Assembly: GCF_020026925.1 (NCBI RefSeq)
Contig: NZ_JAIQDW010000004.1
Span: forward strand, 124,001-188,000
DNA from: Flavobacterium hibisci
GTDB taxonomy: Bacteria > Bacteroidota > Bacteroidia > Flavobacteriales > Flavobacteriaceae
Length of the DNA: 64,000 bases
Direction: 5' to 3'
Shown: positions 1 to 9,159 of the stretch, piece after piece
Position numbering within the stretch: the stretch's first letter is position 1
Layout of the letters: every line of letters starts with the position of its first letter
Position numbers and translations under genes: made by a program
The notes under the pieces: model-generated
Told to the model about the DNA's origin: nothing
The model's database searches: none
What the model saw: the letters and a program-made list of their open reading frames with translations, nothing else

Positions 1-843
1 TCCTATTTTGGGTTTTATATTTGAATTAGCCTTAAAAAACAATACTATTACAAGCAAAAAAATCATTACAACTGCCGTTATTATTCCTCCTCTGGAGAAA
101 GTAACAATTCCACGAAAAGCAAAAACTAAAACAAAGCTGGCATTTATTATTTGCAGTAATTTACTTTTGGAATTTAAGAGTAGTTGCACAAAAAAAACAA
201 AAATACCAAAACCCAAAATCGTAGAAACCTGATTGGGTCCAAATCCCCCCGAAGTTTCAAAATTAGATTGCGTTCCTGTAACTACATCCTTAATACTTGG
301 AGTATATAAAAATAAGTAAATTACTACAGATATGAGAGGCAGACAAAATGCTGTAATTACCCCCTTTAAGCGATCAAATGTTATTTCCCGCTTGTAACAA
401 TAGATTGCAGAAATCCCTAAGCAAACCGGACCTGATATGTTAAAAGCGATAGCTTTTCTGATATTAGTTTCAAAACTAAGCGAAATAAATGACAAAATAA
501 TGGACGGTATTAATAACATCAGAAAGAACCAATATAACAGGCTATTTTTTGAAAATCCGGAATAAATCATTCCTAAAAACATATAGATTATGATAGTATA
601 TTTACCAAATTCATTAAAAATCCCTCCCCCTGTCATTCTCAAAAGCACCTCTATACTTACCACATATGCCGACATGACCAGTGCTTCATTATTTCGGTTT
701 TTATTTAGTGAAATATAATAAAATCCAAATACAAACAGTAATACAGTTAATGCTGTTGAAATGATAGGTAAAACGTATAATAATATGCCTATAAGGGCAT
801 GAATTAGCAATAAATAAACATAAGACAGATCTTCTTTTTTCAT
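1..843 (-). CDS. O-antigen polymerase/ligase-like membrane protein (Wzy/WaaL family), 3' end cut by window
   Basis: An open frame runs from an ATG at 841-843 leftwards through 281 codons to the window edge without a stop, so the C-terminus is missing. The translation begins MKKEDLSYVYLLLIHALIG and is made of successive hydrophobic segments, which suggests an inner-membrane protein. Two stretches recall the Wzy_C/O-antigen ligase family: GGFGPNQVSTILG and TFSRGGIITAV near the cut end. Proteins of this family polymerise undecaprenyl-linked repeat units or ligate glycan to a lipid acceptor. It starts 1 base after the stop of the glycosyltransferase gene at 845-1918 and so closes the same operon. 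Polymerase and ligase cannot be told apart from this fragment. Confidence 0.8.
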   Translation of the reverse strand, partial: MKKEDLSYVYLLLIHALIGILLYVLPIISTALTVLLFVFGFYYISLNKNRNNEALVMSAYVVSIEVLLRMTGGGIFNEFGKYTIIIYMFLGMIYSGFSKNSLLYWFFLMLLIPSIILSFISLSFETNIRKAIAFNISGPVCLGISAIYCYKREITFDRLKGVITAFCLPLISVVIYLFLYTPSIKDVVTGTQSNFETSGGFGPNQVSTILGFGIFVFFVQLLLNSKSKLLQIINASFVLVFAFRGIVTFSRGGIITAVVMIFLLVIVLFFKANSNIKPKIG

Positions 844-844
844 T

Positions 845-1918
845 TCAACTGGCCTTCAGCCATTTTAAATATTTTTTCAATATATTTTTTGCAGTATAAT
901 CAGCCTGAATGACATCATAAAGCCTATTTCCAAAATCAATTCTCAAAATCTCACTTAAAATCAATTCTTCTAAAGATTGATAAAATAAATCCGGTTTATT
1001 TGAATCAATTATAAATCCATTGTTTCCATGCTGAACAATCATTGGAACTTCTCCTACCCGAGTTACAACAACAGCTTTCTTATATAATCCATATTCTAGA
1101 AGCGCAACCGGAAGACCTTCAGATTTTGAAGTCAAAACAGCAATATCAGCTTGTGCTAAAATTGCCGGGACGTCTTGTCTGGAGCCATATATAAAAACAG
1201 TATTTCCCAGATTAAAATCAGAGATTTTTTTCTTTATTTCTTTCGAATATTCATCTTCAAAATCTTTACCTACTAAATGGAATGTCCAGTCCGGATAAAA
1301 GTCGCGGACTTTTTTTGCCACTTCTAATAATAAGAAATGATCCTTATCCTCTCTAAGGTTTGCCAGAGATACAATCCGTTTTCCCTGAATTCCTTTCAAA
1401 ATAGTATTATCAGAAAAATGATTTGTAGTTAAAGGAAAATTCGGTAAATAAATAACATTCTTAGCACGTATTTTTTCTTCAGCCCAGCTTTTTAGTTTTT
1501 GATTTACCGTTATAATTCCATCAAAAAAAGGAATAATCAATCTTAGAACAAATAAAGGTCTTTTATATAAAAATTCACTGCTGCCATAATGATCATGCCA
1601 AATTATTTTGACGGATGGGTGAATTATTTTCAATAGAAAAGTTAAAAAAAAAGAGGTGCTGTGTCCTTGAATATGGGAAACTTTGTTTTTTAAAACAAAT
1701 GATTTTAGACGGAAAATAGCTTTAAAATCAAGTTTCTTTTTTTTCTCCAAAAACAAATAAGACACATTTGGATTAATTTCCTCCTTTAGAAAACCCTCTT
1801 TGCGGGTCGAAACTAATCCTGAAAACTGAATTTCATCTGCTAAAACGTTTGCATAATTTACAGCCATACGCTCAGCCCCACCAGGTTCAAGCGAATCTAT
1901 GATTTGAATGATTCTCAT
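845..1918 (-). CDS. Glycosyltransferase family 4
   Basis: The 357-residue protein has the GT-B layout. The N-terminus (MRIIQIIDSLEPGGAERMA) carries the Gly-Gly-Ala-Glu motif typical of the GT4 acceptor domain. The C-terminal half holds the donor-binding E-x7-E-like segment (SEGLPVALLEYG) followed by GEVPMIVQHGNNGFII. It is expected to act at the cytoplasmic face of the inner membrane, adding a sugar from a nucleotide donor to a lipid-linked glycan. The donor cannot be read from the sequence. Its ATG overlaps the stop of the preceding gene by ATGA, which implies translational coupling. Confidence 0.9.
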   Translation of the reverse strand: MRIIQIIDSLEPGGAERMAVNYANVLADEIQFSGLVSTRKEGFLKEEINPNVSYLFLEKKKKLDFKAIFRLKSFVLKNKVSHIQGHSTSFFLTFLLKIIHPSVKIIWHDHYGSSEFLYKRPLFVLRLIIPFFDGIITVNQKLKSWAEEKIRAKNVIYLPNFPLTTNHFSDNTILKGIQGKRIVSLANLREDKDHFLLLEVAKKVRDFYPDWTFHLVGKDFEDEYSKEIKKKISDFNLGNTVFIYGSRQDVPAILAQADIAVLTSKSEGLPVALLEYGLYKKAVVVTRVGEVPMIVQHGNNGFIIDSNKPDLFYQSLEELILSEILRIDFGNRLYDVIQADYTAKNILKKYLKWLKAS

Positions 1919-3033
1919 TTCACTATAAGTTTTTTAATCTCGTCTTCGAAAATCTCAAGGGTAAATTGCTGTGACCATTGGCTTGCCAGCTTACTTTTAA
2001 TTATAAAATCGTATTCATTATTAATAATATTTTCAATTTTTGCTACATCTTTGTTAAGTTCCATTTCAAGCAAAAGTCCTCTATTTTCATTATCTAACAT
2101 AAAAGGAACACAAGAAATTTTTGTAGAAATTGGAACACAACCCCAAAACATCCCTTCAGCGATAGCTTTTGGCCAACCTTCACTCTTTGAAGGCAAAATA
2201 ACAAAATGACTGTTTTGATACCCCATCTTTACAGTCTCCTGATTTTTATTTCCATGCAATACAATAATTTTTTCTAATCCATTAGATGTAATATAATCTT
2301 CTACTATTTTTCGTTCTGTTCCCTCTCCATACAACTCCAAAATCACATTATGTCCGTTTCTAAATAATACCTCAACTAATTGTATTGCATACAAAGGATT
2401 TTTACCAGAAGACAATGTTCCCACAAAAACAAAATGTATTTTTTCTTTTAAATTCAATGCCTTAATTGGCAATTTTTCCTGCTCTGAATAGGTAGCCGTA
2501 AAAAATGGTTTTATATTCCTTGTGCTTCTGTTCCATTCGCCATAAACCAAAACCTGCATATTTCGAGTTAAAAATGTATTATTTAATATCCATTTTTGCA
2601 GGCGATAACTCCAGGGCTGTTTTGATTTTGGATCCCAATTACCTGCATATTTGGCAGTTTTTAGTTTAGTCGGAAATAAAATCTGAACAAAACAACCTAA
2701 TAAACCAATATTACCCGGGCAGCGTAAATGTATATGATCACTTTCTTTCATTGCTTTGAAAATTTGCCAGCCTATTTTCGGTATTTTTAATATTGCATTG
2801 CAAATGGATTTAAAGCCCAGTAAATCAATATTTTCAATCTTCAAAAACTTAATGCTTTTATGATTGTAAGCACTATCAATTTCTGTATTACTCACCTGAA
2901 TAAAAGGTGCGACAATAATTAATTCATCAATATACTTTGACCAGACATTCATCTCGCGGACATAGGGAGCATAACCAAAATATTGGCCCTCTTTTTCTGT
3001 ATGATTGACATGGGTAATAATTGTAAATTTCAT
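1915..3033 (-). CDS. Glycosyltransferase family 4
   Basis: The 372-residue protein is GT-B/GT4-like. Its C-terminal half has FVGTLSSGKNPLYAIQLVE, the usual start of the donor-binding Rossmann domain, and then SEGWPKAIAEGMFWGCVPI, the GT4 nucleotide-sugar binding motif. The N-terminal domain is divergent, as expected of the acceptor side. It shares an ATGA junction with the downstream GT4 gene. The 85 bases before its ATG hold no gene, and a short inverted repeat (ATTAGTT-TTT-AACTAAT, 3032-3048) touches the start codon. Linkage and donor are unknown. Confidence 0.88.
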   Translation of the reverse strand: MKFTIITHVNHTEKEGQYFGYAPYVREMNVWSKYIDELIIVAPFIQVSNTEIDSAYNHKSIKFLKIENIDLLGFKSICNAILKIPKIGWQIFKAMKESDHIHLRCPGNIGLLGCFVQILFPTKLKTAKYAGNWDPKSKQPWSYRLQKWILNNTFLTRNMQVLVYGEWNRSTRNIKPFFTATYSEQEKLPIKALNLKEKIHFVFVGTLSSGKNPLYAIQLVEVLFRNGHNVILELYGEGTERKIVEDYITSNGLEKIIVLHGNKNQETVKMGYQNSHFVILPSKSEGWPKAIAEGMFWGCVPISTKISCVPFMLDNENRGLLLEMELNKDVAKIENIINNEYDFIIKSKLASQWSQQFTLEIFEDEIKKLIVK

Positions 3034-3118
3034 TAGTTTTTAACTAATTTTTTTTTTGAGGATCAAAAAAATTCCAATTGATATATCATTTTGACGCTAA
3101 ACTATATTCTGAATTAAT

Positions 3119-4117
3119 TTAATTCAATTTGGGTTTATTAAAAAGCAAACTCCACCATCCAGCCATTCTTCCCAATGCTTCTGTAAAAGCTGCTTTTCTA
3201 TCACTGCCTTTAATGCTATTAGTAAATCTGATCAACATCAGCAAGATAATTATGGAGTGCCATTTATAACTATCCATAAATGTCGGATTTGGATTCTTTA
3301 CCCGCCAAACATACCATCCATTCCTAACTACCATTTTCCCATACTTAAAATGATTAGGGCGTCCGGAAGGATTGTGAAAATGTCTTAACTGCACATTTGA
3401 ATTGATCACATTTTTGCCGAATTGCAAGGCTCTAATACTAAAATCAGCATCCTCATACAAGCCATAACCTTCAAAATAAGATGAAAACTGAATTTGATCC
3501 ACTACATTCTTTCTAAAAGCCATTGACATTCCAATTAACAAATCTACTTCATGGATTTTGTTATTTAAAGGAAAGCCGCAAGTACGTCCATGTGAATAAT
3601 TTGGCATTTTACCTGGTCCCAAATTAGATTGCAGTCCTAAATAATTGCGCACCACATTCCGTTGTCCTTCTTTATAAACAAACCCATCAAAAAAATAATA
3701 CTTTTTTGGATTATACTTTTTGCCTTGCTCTATTGGTTTCCAATTGTTTTCATTGATGGCCACTCCACCCACGCCGGATATATTTGAGTCCGATTTAAAT
3801 GTTTTTATTAATTCTTCAAAATAACCTGGTTCCAAAACGGTATCATCATCTAAGAAACAAACTATTTCTATATTATCAGCCACCCTTTCAATGCCATAAT
3901 TTCTTTGTTTGGTTAAGCCTCTGTGTTCCGGAGGAACAGCAAAATAGTGTAAGTTTCTAAACTGATTTTCTCTTAGCATTAATTCTGTTTTACTATCTGA
4001 TGATCCATCAATAATTAAAACTTCATCCGGATATATGCTCTGTTTTTCAACCGACTTCAATAAAGAAAGTAATGGCTGCGAACGCATATAGGTACAAATG
4101 ATTAAAGAAAATTTCAT
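3119..4117 (-). CDS. Glycosyltransferase family 2
   Basis: This is a 332-residue GT-A fold protein. It opens with MKFSLIICTYMRSQPLLSLL, then LIIDGSSD, and has the metal/donor-binding acidic run CFLDDDTVLEPGYFEEL. A later segment (GYGLYEDADFSIRA) matches the catalytic-base ED region of family 2 enzymes. I chose the ATG at 4115-4117 because it forms an ATGA overlap with the upstream gene, as other junctions here do. An ATG 27 bases earlier (4142-4144) would add MGESIKKSG and overlap the neighbour by 31 bases. The donor is unknown. Confidence 0.88.
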   Translation of the reverse strand: MKFSLIICTYMRSQPLLSLLKSVEKQSIYPDEVLIIDGSSDSKTELMLRENQFRNLHYFAVPPEHRGLTKQRNYGIERVADNIEIVCFLDDDTVLEPGYFEELIKTFKSDSNISGVGGVAINENNWKPIEQGKKYNPKKYYFFDGFVYKEGQRNVVRNYLGLQSNLGPGKMPNYSHGRTCGFPLNNKIHEVDLLIGMSMAFRKNVVDQIQFSSYFEGYGLYEDADFSIRALQFGKNVINSNVQLRHFHNPSGRPNHFKYGKMVVRNGWYVWRVKNPNPTFMDSYKWHSIIILLMLIRFTNSIKGSDRKAAFTEALGRMAGWWSLLFNKPKLN

Positions 4118-5658
4118 TCCTGATTTCTTAATTGATTCGCCCAAAATATACTTCTATCCCATTGCTGTTGTAATTTATAAAAATACCTAATTGGATTTTT
4201 TATTGACTGTCTTTTATAAAACTTTAAAAACAAAATAGTTTTATAACCAAAAATTTGCTTTTCATTTAAATGTAATATTTTATACAACATAACTGTTGGT
4301 GAAGGTTTAGGCTGAATTAAATCAGTTTGCCATGCCAAAATCAGTTTGGTTCTAAATCCTCCAACTGGCGCTTTTAAATGAATGATTTCCGGATCTGGCA
4401 AATATAAAATATCATTACCTAAATTCCTTAATTGCATTCCAAAATCAGAATCTTCTCCAAAGCCAAATTCAAATCTTTCATCATATTTTGTGCTTTTTAG
4501 AAGTTGTCTTTTCACAATACTGCATCCAGACCCAAATGCTCCCCATTGCATTTGCATTTGATGTTTTTTATCAAAATGATATTCTTCATCATAACAGGCC
4601 AAATTTATGGCATTGATTCCAAATTCTTTAATTTTCGAAAATACATTCTTCAAAAAATCTTTATCTATTCTTATGTCATCATCAGCCATAAAAACCCATT
4701 CACTTTTTACTTCAGCCAAAGCTAAGTTTCTTGCGTTGCATGCGCCGGCCTGATGTGTAAAAATATGCGTTATTTCAAAATTCCAGGTTTCATTTTTAAT
4801 ATAATCCAGTTCTGAAACACTATCCGGATTAGGATTTTGCTCAACAATGATTATATTCGGAGGTAGATGGGTTTGCATTGACAAATCTTTCAAAACATCA
4901 TATAAATACTTCTTTCTTCCAATAGTAGGAATAATAACATCAATAGTTCCTAACTCCACTACTTTTTTTGTAGATTCAACTTTAATATCATTTAATAAGC
5001 CGGCTTGCAATTTTCTTCTGGAATAAAAGAGTGAAAAAACAAAAGGTAAAAAGAGAATTTTTCTTTCGTAAAGAAACAGATTAAATAATAATAAAAATGA
5101 CCAACGCATTTTATAATGCTGTTTTACAAATCGAAATAGAATAAAATTACTATTTTTTTGAATTTTGATATCATTTGAAACTTCATCTAATAATTTTGGC
5201 TCTGAATAACACAAAAGACCTTTTGGCATTGCCAGTTTTGCCAAAGAGTGTAGAAAATAATCAAAATTATTAAAATTGCTGAAATTGATTTTTAAAGCTA
5301 ATAAAGCGGATGCATGAATACCCCCGGCACAACTACTCATTTGCCATGTAGGATATGTAACATTTTTATTGATATTTATAAAAACAGATTCTTCTACATA
5401 ACCAATTCTATCTGATAAAAATGAATTTTTAAATGGATTGTAAGAAGCCACTATCCTTTTATGATGAAAAATTTTCTCAAATTCAGAAATATTCAAATTA
5501 TATTTAAAATCTATATGACACCATATCATCAATTCATCAGGATAAGATACCGCTATTTCAAAAAGTGATTTGGAAATATTTTTTTGAACAAAATAAATTT
5601 GAACACCATTTCGTTCAACACTTATTACTTCCGAATCATAGTGATAAATAATAATCAT
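4114..5658 (-). CDS. Two-domain protein: degenerate GT2-like N-terminus fused to family 2 glycosyltransferase
   Basis: At 514 residues it is much longer than a simple GT2. The C-terminal part from about residue 237 is a clear family 2 domain: DVIIPTIGRKKYLYDVLKDL, then HQAGACNARNLAL, the DDD motif in WVFMADDDIRIDKDF, and FGFGEDSDFGMQL as the ED region. The N-terminal ~215 residues have no DXD motif. Their order (SSCAGGIHASALLALK, then a FDYFLHSLAKLAMPKG stretch, then a hydrophobic Arg/Lys-flanked segment) resembles the second half of a GT2, so it may be a decayed or regulatory GT domain; this is inference. ATGA overlaps join it to the genes on both sides. Confidence 0.82.
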   Translation of the reverse strand: MIIIYHYDSEVISVERNGVQIYFVQKNISKSLFEIAVSYPDELMIWCHIDFKYNLNISEFEKIFHHKRIVASYNPFKNSFLSDRIGYVEESVFININKNVTYPTWQMSSCAGGIHASALLALKINFSNFNNFDYFLHSLAKLAMPKGLLCYSEPKLLDEVSNDIKIQKNSNFILFRFVKQHYKMRWSFLLLFNLFLYERKILFLPFVFSLFYSRRKLQAGLLNDIKVESTKKVVELGTIDVIIPTIGRKKYLYDVLKDLSMQTHLPPNIIIVEQNPNPDSVSELDYIKNETWNFEITHIFTHQAGACNARNLALAEVKSEWVFMADDDIRIDKDFLKNVFSKIKEFGINAINLACYDEEYHFDKKHQMQMQWGAFGSGCSIVKRQLLKSTKYDERFEFGFGEDSDFGMQLRNLGNDILYLPDPEIIHLKAPVGGFRTKLILAWQTDLIQPKPSPTVMLYKILHLNEKQIFGYKTILFLKFYKRQSIKNPIRYFYKLQQQWDRSIFWANQLRNQE

Positions 5659-6821
5659 ATTGATTTTTGATTTTGACTAATAATTTTCTGATAAAACTTA
5701 ATATTGTCTTTCACTAATCGTTCAATGTTAAACTTATTTTCAGCACTTTTCCGGGCATTTTCGCCTATTTTAGCAGCAAGAACATCATCCTCAAGCAATT
5801 TAACTATATTTTTAGCATACAACAAATGATTTTCAGGATTCATTAAATAACCGTCTTGCCCATTAACAATAAGTTCCTGAGACCACCCAAAATCACTATT
5901 AACAACTGCTTTTTTCATTGCCATAGCTTCTATCGTAACCATTCCTAAAGTTTCAGCATAAGTTGGGAAAACACAAACATTTGCCCTCCTAATATATTTA
6001 TCAACCTCTTCATATGGTATTTTACCTAAATATTCGACTTCTTTTAAATCATCTTCAATAAATTGATCCTGCATCAATTGCCATGTAGATTTAGACCCTG
6101 TTTTAATATCAAACGAATCGCTTCCAATTAAAACCAATTTGGCATTTGGAAAGTGTTTTCTAACATTATTAAAAATCTTTGGAAGTTCAAAAACACCTTT
6201 TTTTCTAATTAAAGTACCGATGTATAAAATCATTCCTTTTTCGAAAGTATTTGGAGAATGATTTATAAATTTTTTCAAATCTAATCCGTTATGAATAGTT
6301 ATAATTTCTTTTCTTTTTATTTTAAAAAGTCTTTTAGAAATTTGTCCTGCAAAGGCAGTTGGCGCTATATATGCTTTTGCACTATTAACAGCTAATTTTT
6401 CAAATAAAAAGTTTTTACATTTTTGTTTCCTGTTTTCTAAATGACAAAAATAGCTATCACTCCCGTGAAACCGAATTACTAAAGGAATTTTGAAATTCAT
6501 AAAAGCTGTAATTCCTGTCCAGTCCGGAGCTTCTAATATTGAAATATTTTCTTTTTTAATAACCGAATTACAATAATTTTGAATGTATTTTCGATGAAAT
6601 AACCAACCAAAAAAGATATATTTTTGACTTTTTATTAAATGAATCTTAATTCCGTTTTCGACAATAATGTCCTGTGATTTTTGTCCATAAACAAATACTG
6701 AAACCTTTATACCTTCTTTAACTAAAGCCATTCCAAGATTCTTTATACTTGTACCAATCCCAGCAGCATTTATAACTTTAGAATTTGGAAACTCTGGGGT
6801 CAGAAAAGCCACATGCATCAT
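5655..6821 (-). CDS. Glycosyltransferase family 4
   Basis: The 388-residue GT-B enzyme has a typical GT4 N-terminus (HVAFLTPEFPN, then AAGIGTSIKNLGMALVKEG) and a donor domain beginning ILYIGTLIRKKGVFELP. The E-x7-E motif lies in AETLGMVTIEAMAMKKAVV, followed by QDGYLMNPEN. This architecture is shared by retaining enzymes that build capsule and O-antigen repeats. Two adjacent ATGs begin the frame. The first follows the stop of the SGNH gene by 1 base. The stop overlaps the ATG of the next gene (ATGA). Donor and linkage are unknown. Confidence 0.9.
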   Translation of the reverse strand: MMHVAFLTPEFPNSKVINAAGIGTSIKNLGMALVKEGIKVSVFVYGQKSQDIIVENGIKIHLIKSQKYIFFGWLFHRKYIQNYCNSVIKKENISILEAPDWTGITAFMNFKIPLVIRFHGSDSYFCHLENRKQKCKNFLFEKLAVNSAKAYIAPTAFAGQISKRLFKIKRKEIITIHNGLDLKKFINHSPNTFEKGMILYIGTLIRKKGVFELPKIFNNVRKHFPNAKLVLIGSDSFDIKTGSKSTWQLMQDQFIEDDLKEVEYLGKIPYEEVDKYIRRANVCVFPTYAETLGMVTIEAMAMKKAVVNSDFGWSQELIVNGQDGYLMNPENHLLYAKNIVKLLEDDVLAAKIGENARKSAENKFNIERLVKDNIKFYQKIISQNQKSI

Positions 6822-6822
6822 T

Positions 6823-7698
6823 TTAAAAAAAATCTTTTAGAATTCTTGCGGTAAATAACCTAGCGCCAGCATCATTCATATGCCCGCAGGAAGAAAAATA
6901 TTTATTCTCCACTACTACATTTTCATAGTTATGAATTTCTGGATAAGCTTTTTTTACTTTATCGAAGTAATTCATTCCTACAACATTTTCACACATTGGA
7001 GTCATAACTGCTATAAAATTTATATTGTTTGCTTTACAAATGCTTTTGATTTCTTCATAGTATTTATTTCGTTTCAAGGGGTTAAGTGCAACAATATTAT
7101 TTTTCATATTGGCGTTTTTGTGCTTTTCTAACGGGTAATATCCTAAATTATCTAAAGCATTTGTTTTTTCAGCACTCACAATTTTATATGCCTCACGAAA
7201 TCCTATTTTTGAATCAAATTTTATGTATCTGTAAAATGGAACATAATATAATTCATTAAAATTTTCCTGAGTTTGAAAATGTTCTTTTACAACTTCAGAA
7301 TTATGAATGTAAGGCAAAAATTTAGCTGCGACCCCTTCTGACAAATGGTCGTTTGAAAGATTTAAATCAGCTTCCAGAATTACATTCTTAATTTTGTATT
7401 TTCTTTCAATCATTAGTTTTAGCAGTAATGACGCTTCAAACAAATGTCCTCCGCTCATTCCATAATTAAAGGTTTTCAATCCTTTATCTTCAAACATTTT
7501 TGAAACAAAATGATTATTAGCACGGGATGAACCTAAAATTATGACATCATATTCTTGAGGTTTTGAATTAAAAACGGTTTCAATTTTTCCTCTTTTTTTA
7601 GATTGCAAAAAAATGGAAGTATATAATCCGTCTAAAGCTGTAGCAATTAGTAAAACCAGAATAAGGATTTTGGCTATGTAAACTAGAAAATTCTTCAT
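6823..7698 (-). CDS. Membrane-anchored SGNH-hydrolase-like protein, partner of MBOAT acyltransferase
   Basis: The 291-residue protein has one N-terminal membrane segment (residues about 5-25) and an extracytoplasmic domain. GSSRANNH at residues 56-63 corresponds to the nucleophile block, with Ser replacing the Asp of the usual GDS. HMNDAGARLFT from His273 is the C-terminal His/Asp block seen in AlgJ/AlgX- and DltD-like proteins. Members of this group work with an MBOAT protein to O-acetylate an exported polysaccharide. It starts inside the stop of the MBOAT gene (TAATG junction), which supports a two-component unit. The glycan acceptor is unknown. Confidence 0.75.
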   Translation of the reverse strand: MKNFLVYIAKILILVLLIATALDGLYTSIFLQSKKRGKIETVFNSKPQEYDVIILGSSRANNHFVSKMFEDKGLKTFNYGMSGGHLFEASLLLKLMIERKYKIKNVILEADLNLSNDHLSEGVAAKFLPYIHNSEVVKEHFQTQENFNELYYVPFYRYIKFDSKIGFREAYKIVSAEKTNALDNLGYYPLEKHKNANMKNNIVALNPLKRNKYYEEIKSICKANNINFIAVMTPMCENVVGMNYFDKVKKAYPEIHNYENVVVENKYFSSCGHMNDAGARLFTARILKDFF

Positions 7699-9131
7699 TA
7701 AAACTGAAAATATATAAACTCTTTATAATCTGAAAAAGTTCCGAAAGCTATTATCGCAAATATTGCTAAAGCAGCTTTTAGCAAACTTCTTTTTCCTGAA
7801 ATCGGCTCTGTTTTATTACGATTATTCCATTCTACCAAAACAAATAATCCAATCATTAGAAGCAATTCATAATTATAACGCTCATTGTCTAAATACTGGA
7901 AACTGAAATCACCGTTTAAAAGTATGCGTTTCAAATACAAAACAGCATCTGTTATCGTCTTTGCCCTAAAGAACACCCAGGCGACACAAGTAATCAAAAA
8001 GGTAGAAAAAATACTTAATACTGTTTTTACAGAATCAAAATCCCACTTTAATTCTATTGGTCCCATATTGTCTCTGTTGCTGTTTGACAAAAGCAAAGGC
8101 AAAAAATAAACTGCATTTATAAAGCCCCACACGATGTATGTCCAATTGGCTCCATGCCAAAACCCACTTACAACAAAAATGATAAAAGTATTTCTGATTT
8201 TCATCCATAAGCCGCCTTTGCTTCCTCCCAGCGGGATATACAAATAATCACGAAACCAGGATGAAAGTGAAATGTGCCAGCGACGCCAAAATTCTGCTAT
8301 ATCTCTTGAAAAATAGGGATAATTGAAGTTTCGTAACAAATCTAAACCAAACAATTTTGAAGTTCCTAAAGCTATATCTGAATATCCTGAAAAATCGCCA
8401 TAAATCTGAAATGCGAAATATAACGCCCCTAAAATAAGGGAGAAAGAATTCATTGAAGGATAATGATCAAAAATTGCATTGGCATAAGTAGCACAAGTAT
8501 CAGCAATGACTACTTTTTTTACAAGTCCCCAAATGATTTGGCAAATTCCTTCTTTTGCTTTTTCAAAGTCAAACTCTCGTTTTATTTTCACCTGAGGCAG
8601 CAAATGCGTAGCCCTTTCGATTGGGCCGGCTACAAGAAGCGGAAAGTAGCTTACAAAGAGTGAATAGTCTACAAAATTATATTCGGCTTTAATTCGCTTA
8701 TAATAGATATCAATTACATAAGACAGTCCATGAAAAGTGTAAAATGAAATACCGACAGGAAGAATCACATTTAGCAAAAATGGGCTTACTTTAAATCCAA
8801 AAGAAGTGAACATTTCCGCAAAAGAAGATGCGAAGAAATTATAGTATTTAAAAACTCCTAAAAAACCTAAGTTTACTGAAATACTAAGCCAAAACCAAAA
8901 CTTCCTCCCTTTTTCGGAATTACTTTTTTCGATTTGAATTCCGGTAAAATAATCCAGAAATGTAGAGAAAACTAATAAAAACAAGAATCTCCAGTCCCAG
9001 CAGGAATAGAAATAGTAACTGGTAATAATTAATAAGGCATTTTGCGTATTTTTATTTTTATTAAAAACAAACCAATACAGGAAAAAAACGATTGGTAAAA
9101 AAATAGCGAATGCTATGGAATTAAAAAACAT
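7698..9131 (-). CDS. MBOAT-family polysaccharide O-acyltransferase (AlgI/DltB type)
   Basis: The 477-residue polytopic protein carries the MBOAT signature. The invariant catalytic His is His326 in SGFWHGANWTYIVWG, and the second conserved His is His286 in WRRWHISLSSW. IERATHLLPQ and DFSGYSDIA are also conserved family positions. MBOAT proteins of this type pass an acyl group, usually acetyl, across the inner membrane to a partner that modifies the glycan. The SGNH gene immediately downstream overlaps it by one base and is the likely partner. The 28 bases upstream of the start contain a TATTTTTG sequence (9152-9159) but no matching -33 element. Confidence 0.93.
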   Translation of the reverse strand: MFFNSIAFAIFLPIVFFLYWFVFNKNKNTQNALLIITSYYFYSCWDWRFLFLLVFSTFLDYFTGIQIEKSNSEKGRKFWFWLSISVNLGFLGVFKYYNFFASSFAEMFTSFGFKVSPFLLNVILPVGISFYTFHGLSYVIDIYYKRIKAEYNFVDYSLFVSYFPLLVAGPIERATHLLPQVKIKREFDFEKAKEGICQIIWGLVKKVVIADTCATYANAIFDHYPSMNSFSLILGALYFAFQIYGDFSGYSDIALGTSKLFGLDLLRNFNYPYFSRDIAEFWRRWHISLSSWFRDYLYIPLGGSKGGLWMKIRNTFIIFVVSGFWHGANWTYIVWGFINAVYFLPLLLSNSNRDNMGPIELKWDFDSVKTVLSIFSTFLITCVAWVFFRAKTITDAVLYLKRILLNGDFSFQYLDNERYNYELLLMIGLFVLVEWNNRNKTEPISGKRSLLKAALAIFAIIAFGTFSDYKEFIYFQF

Positions 9132-9159
9132 AAATTAATTTATATAAAATCCAAAAATA

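Noticed and set aside
8..232. Plus-strand open frame of 74 codons
   Set aside because: It lies antisense to the intact Wzy-like reading frame that starts at 843, has low-complexity Lys/Thr-rich content and no recognisable domain.
1904..2209. Plus-strand open frame of 101 codons opposite a GT4 gene
   Set aside because: It is the reverse of a well-supported glycosyltransferase; its Ser/Leu/Ile-rich translation is typical of antisense frames in AT-rich DNA.
3032..3048. Inverted repeat ATTAGTT-TTT-AACTAAT followed by T residues on the plus strand
   Set aside because: It looks like a terminator only on the plus strand, where there is no gene. On the minus strand it has no U-tract. A chance AT-rich palindrome is as likely as start-codon occlusion.
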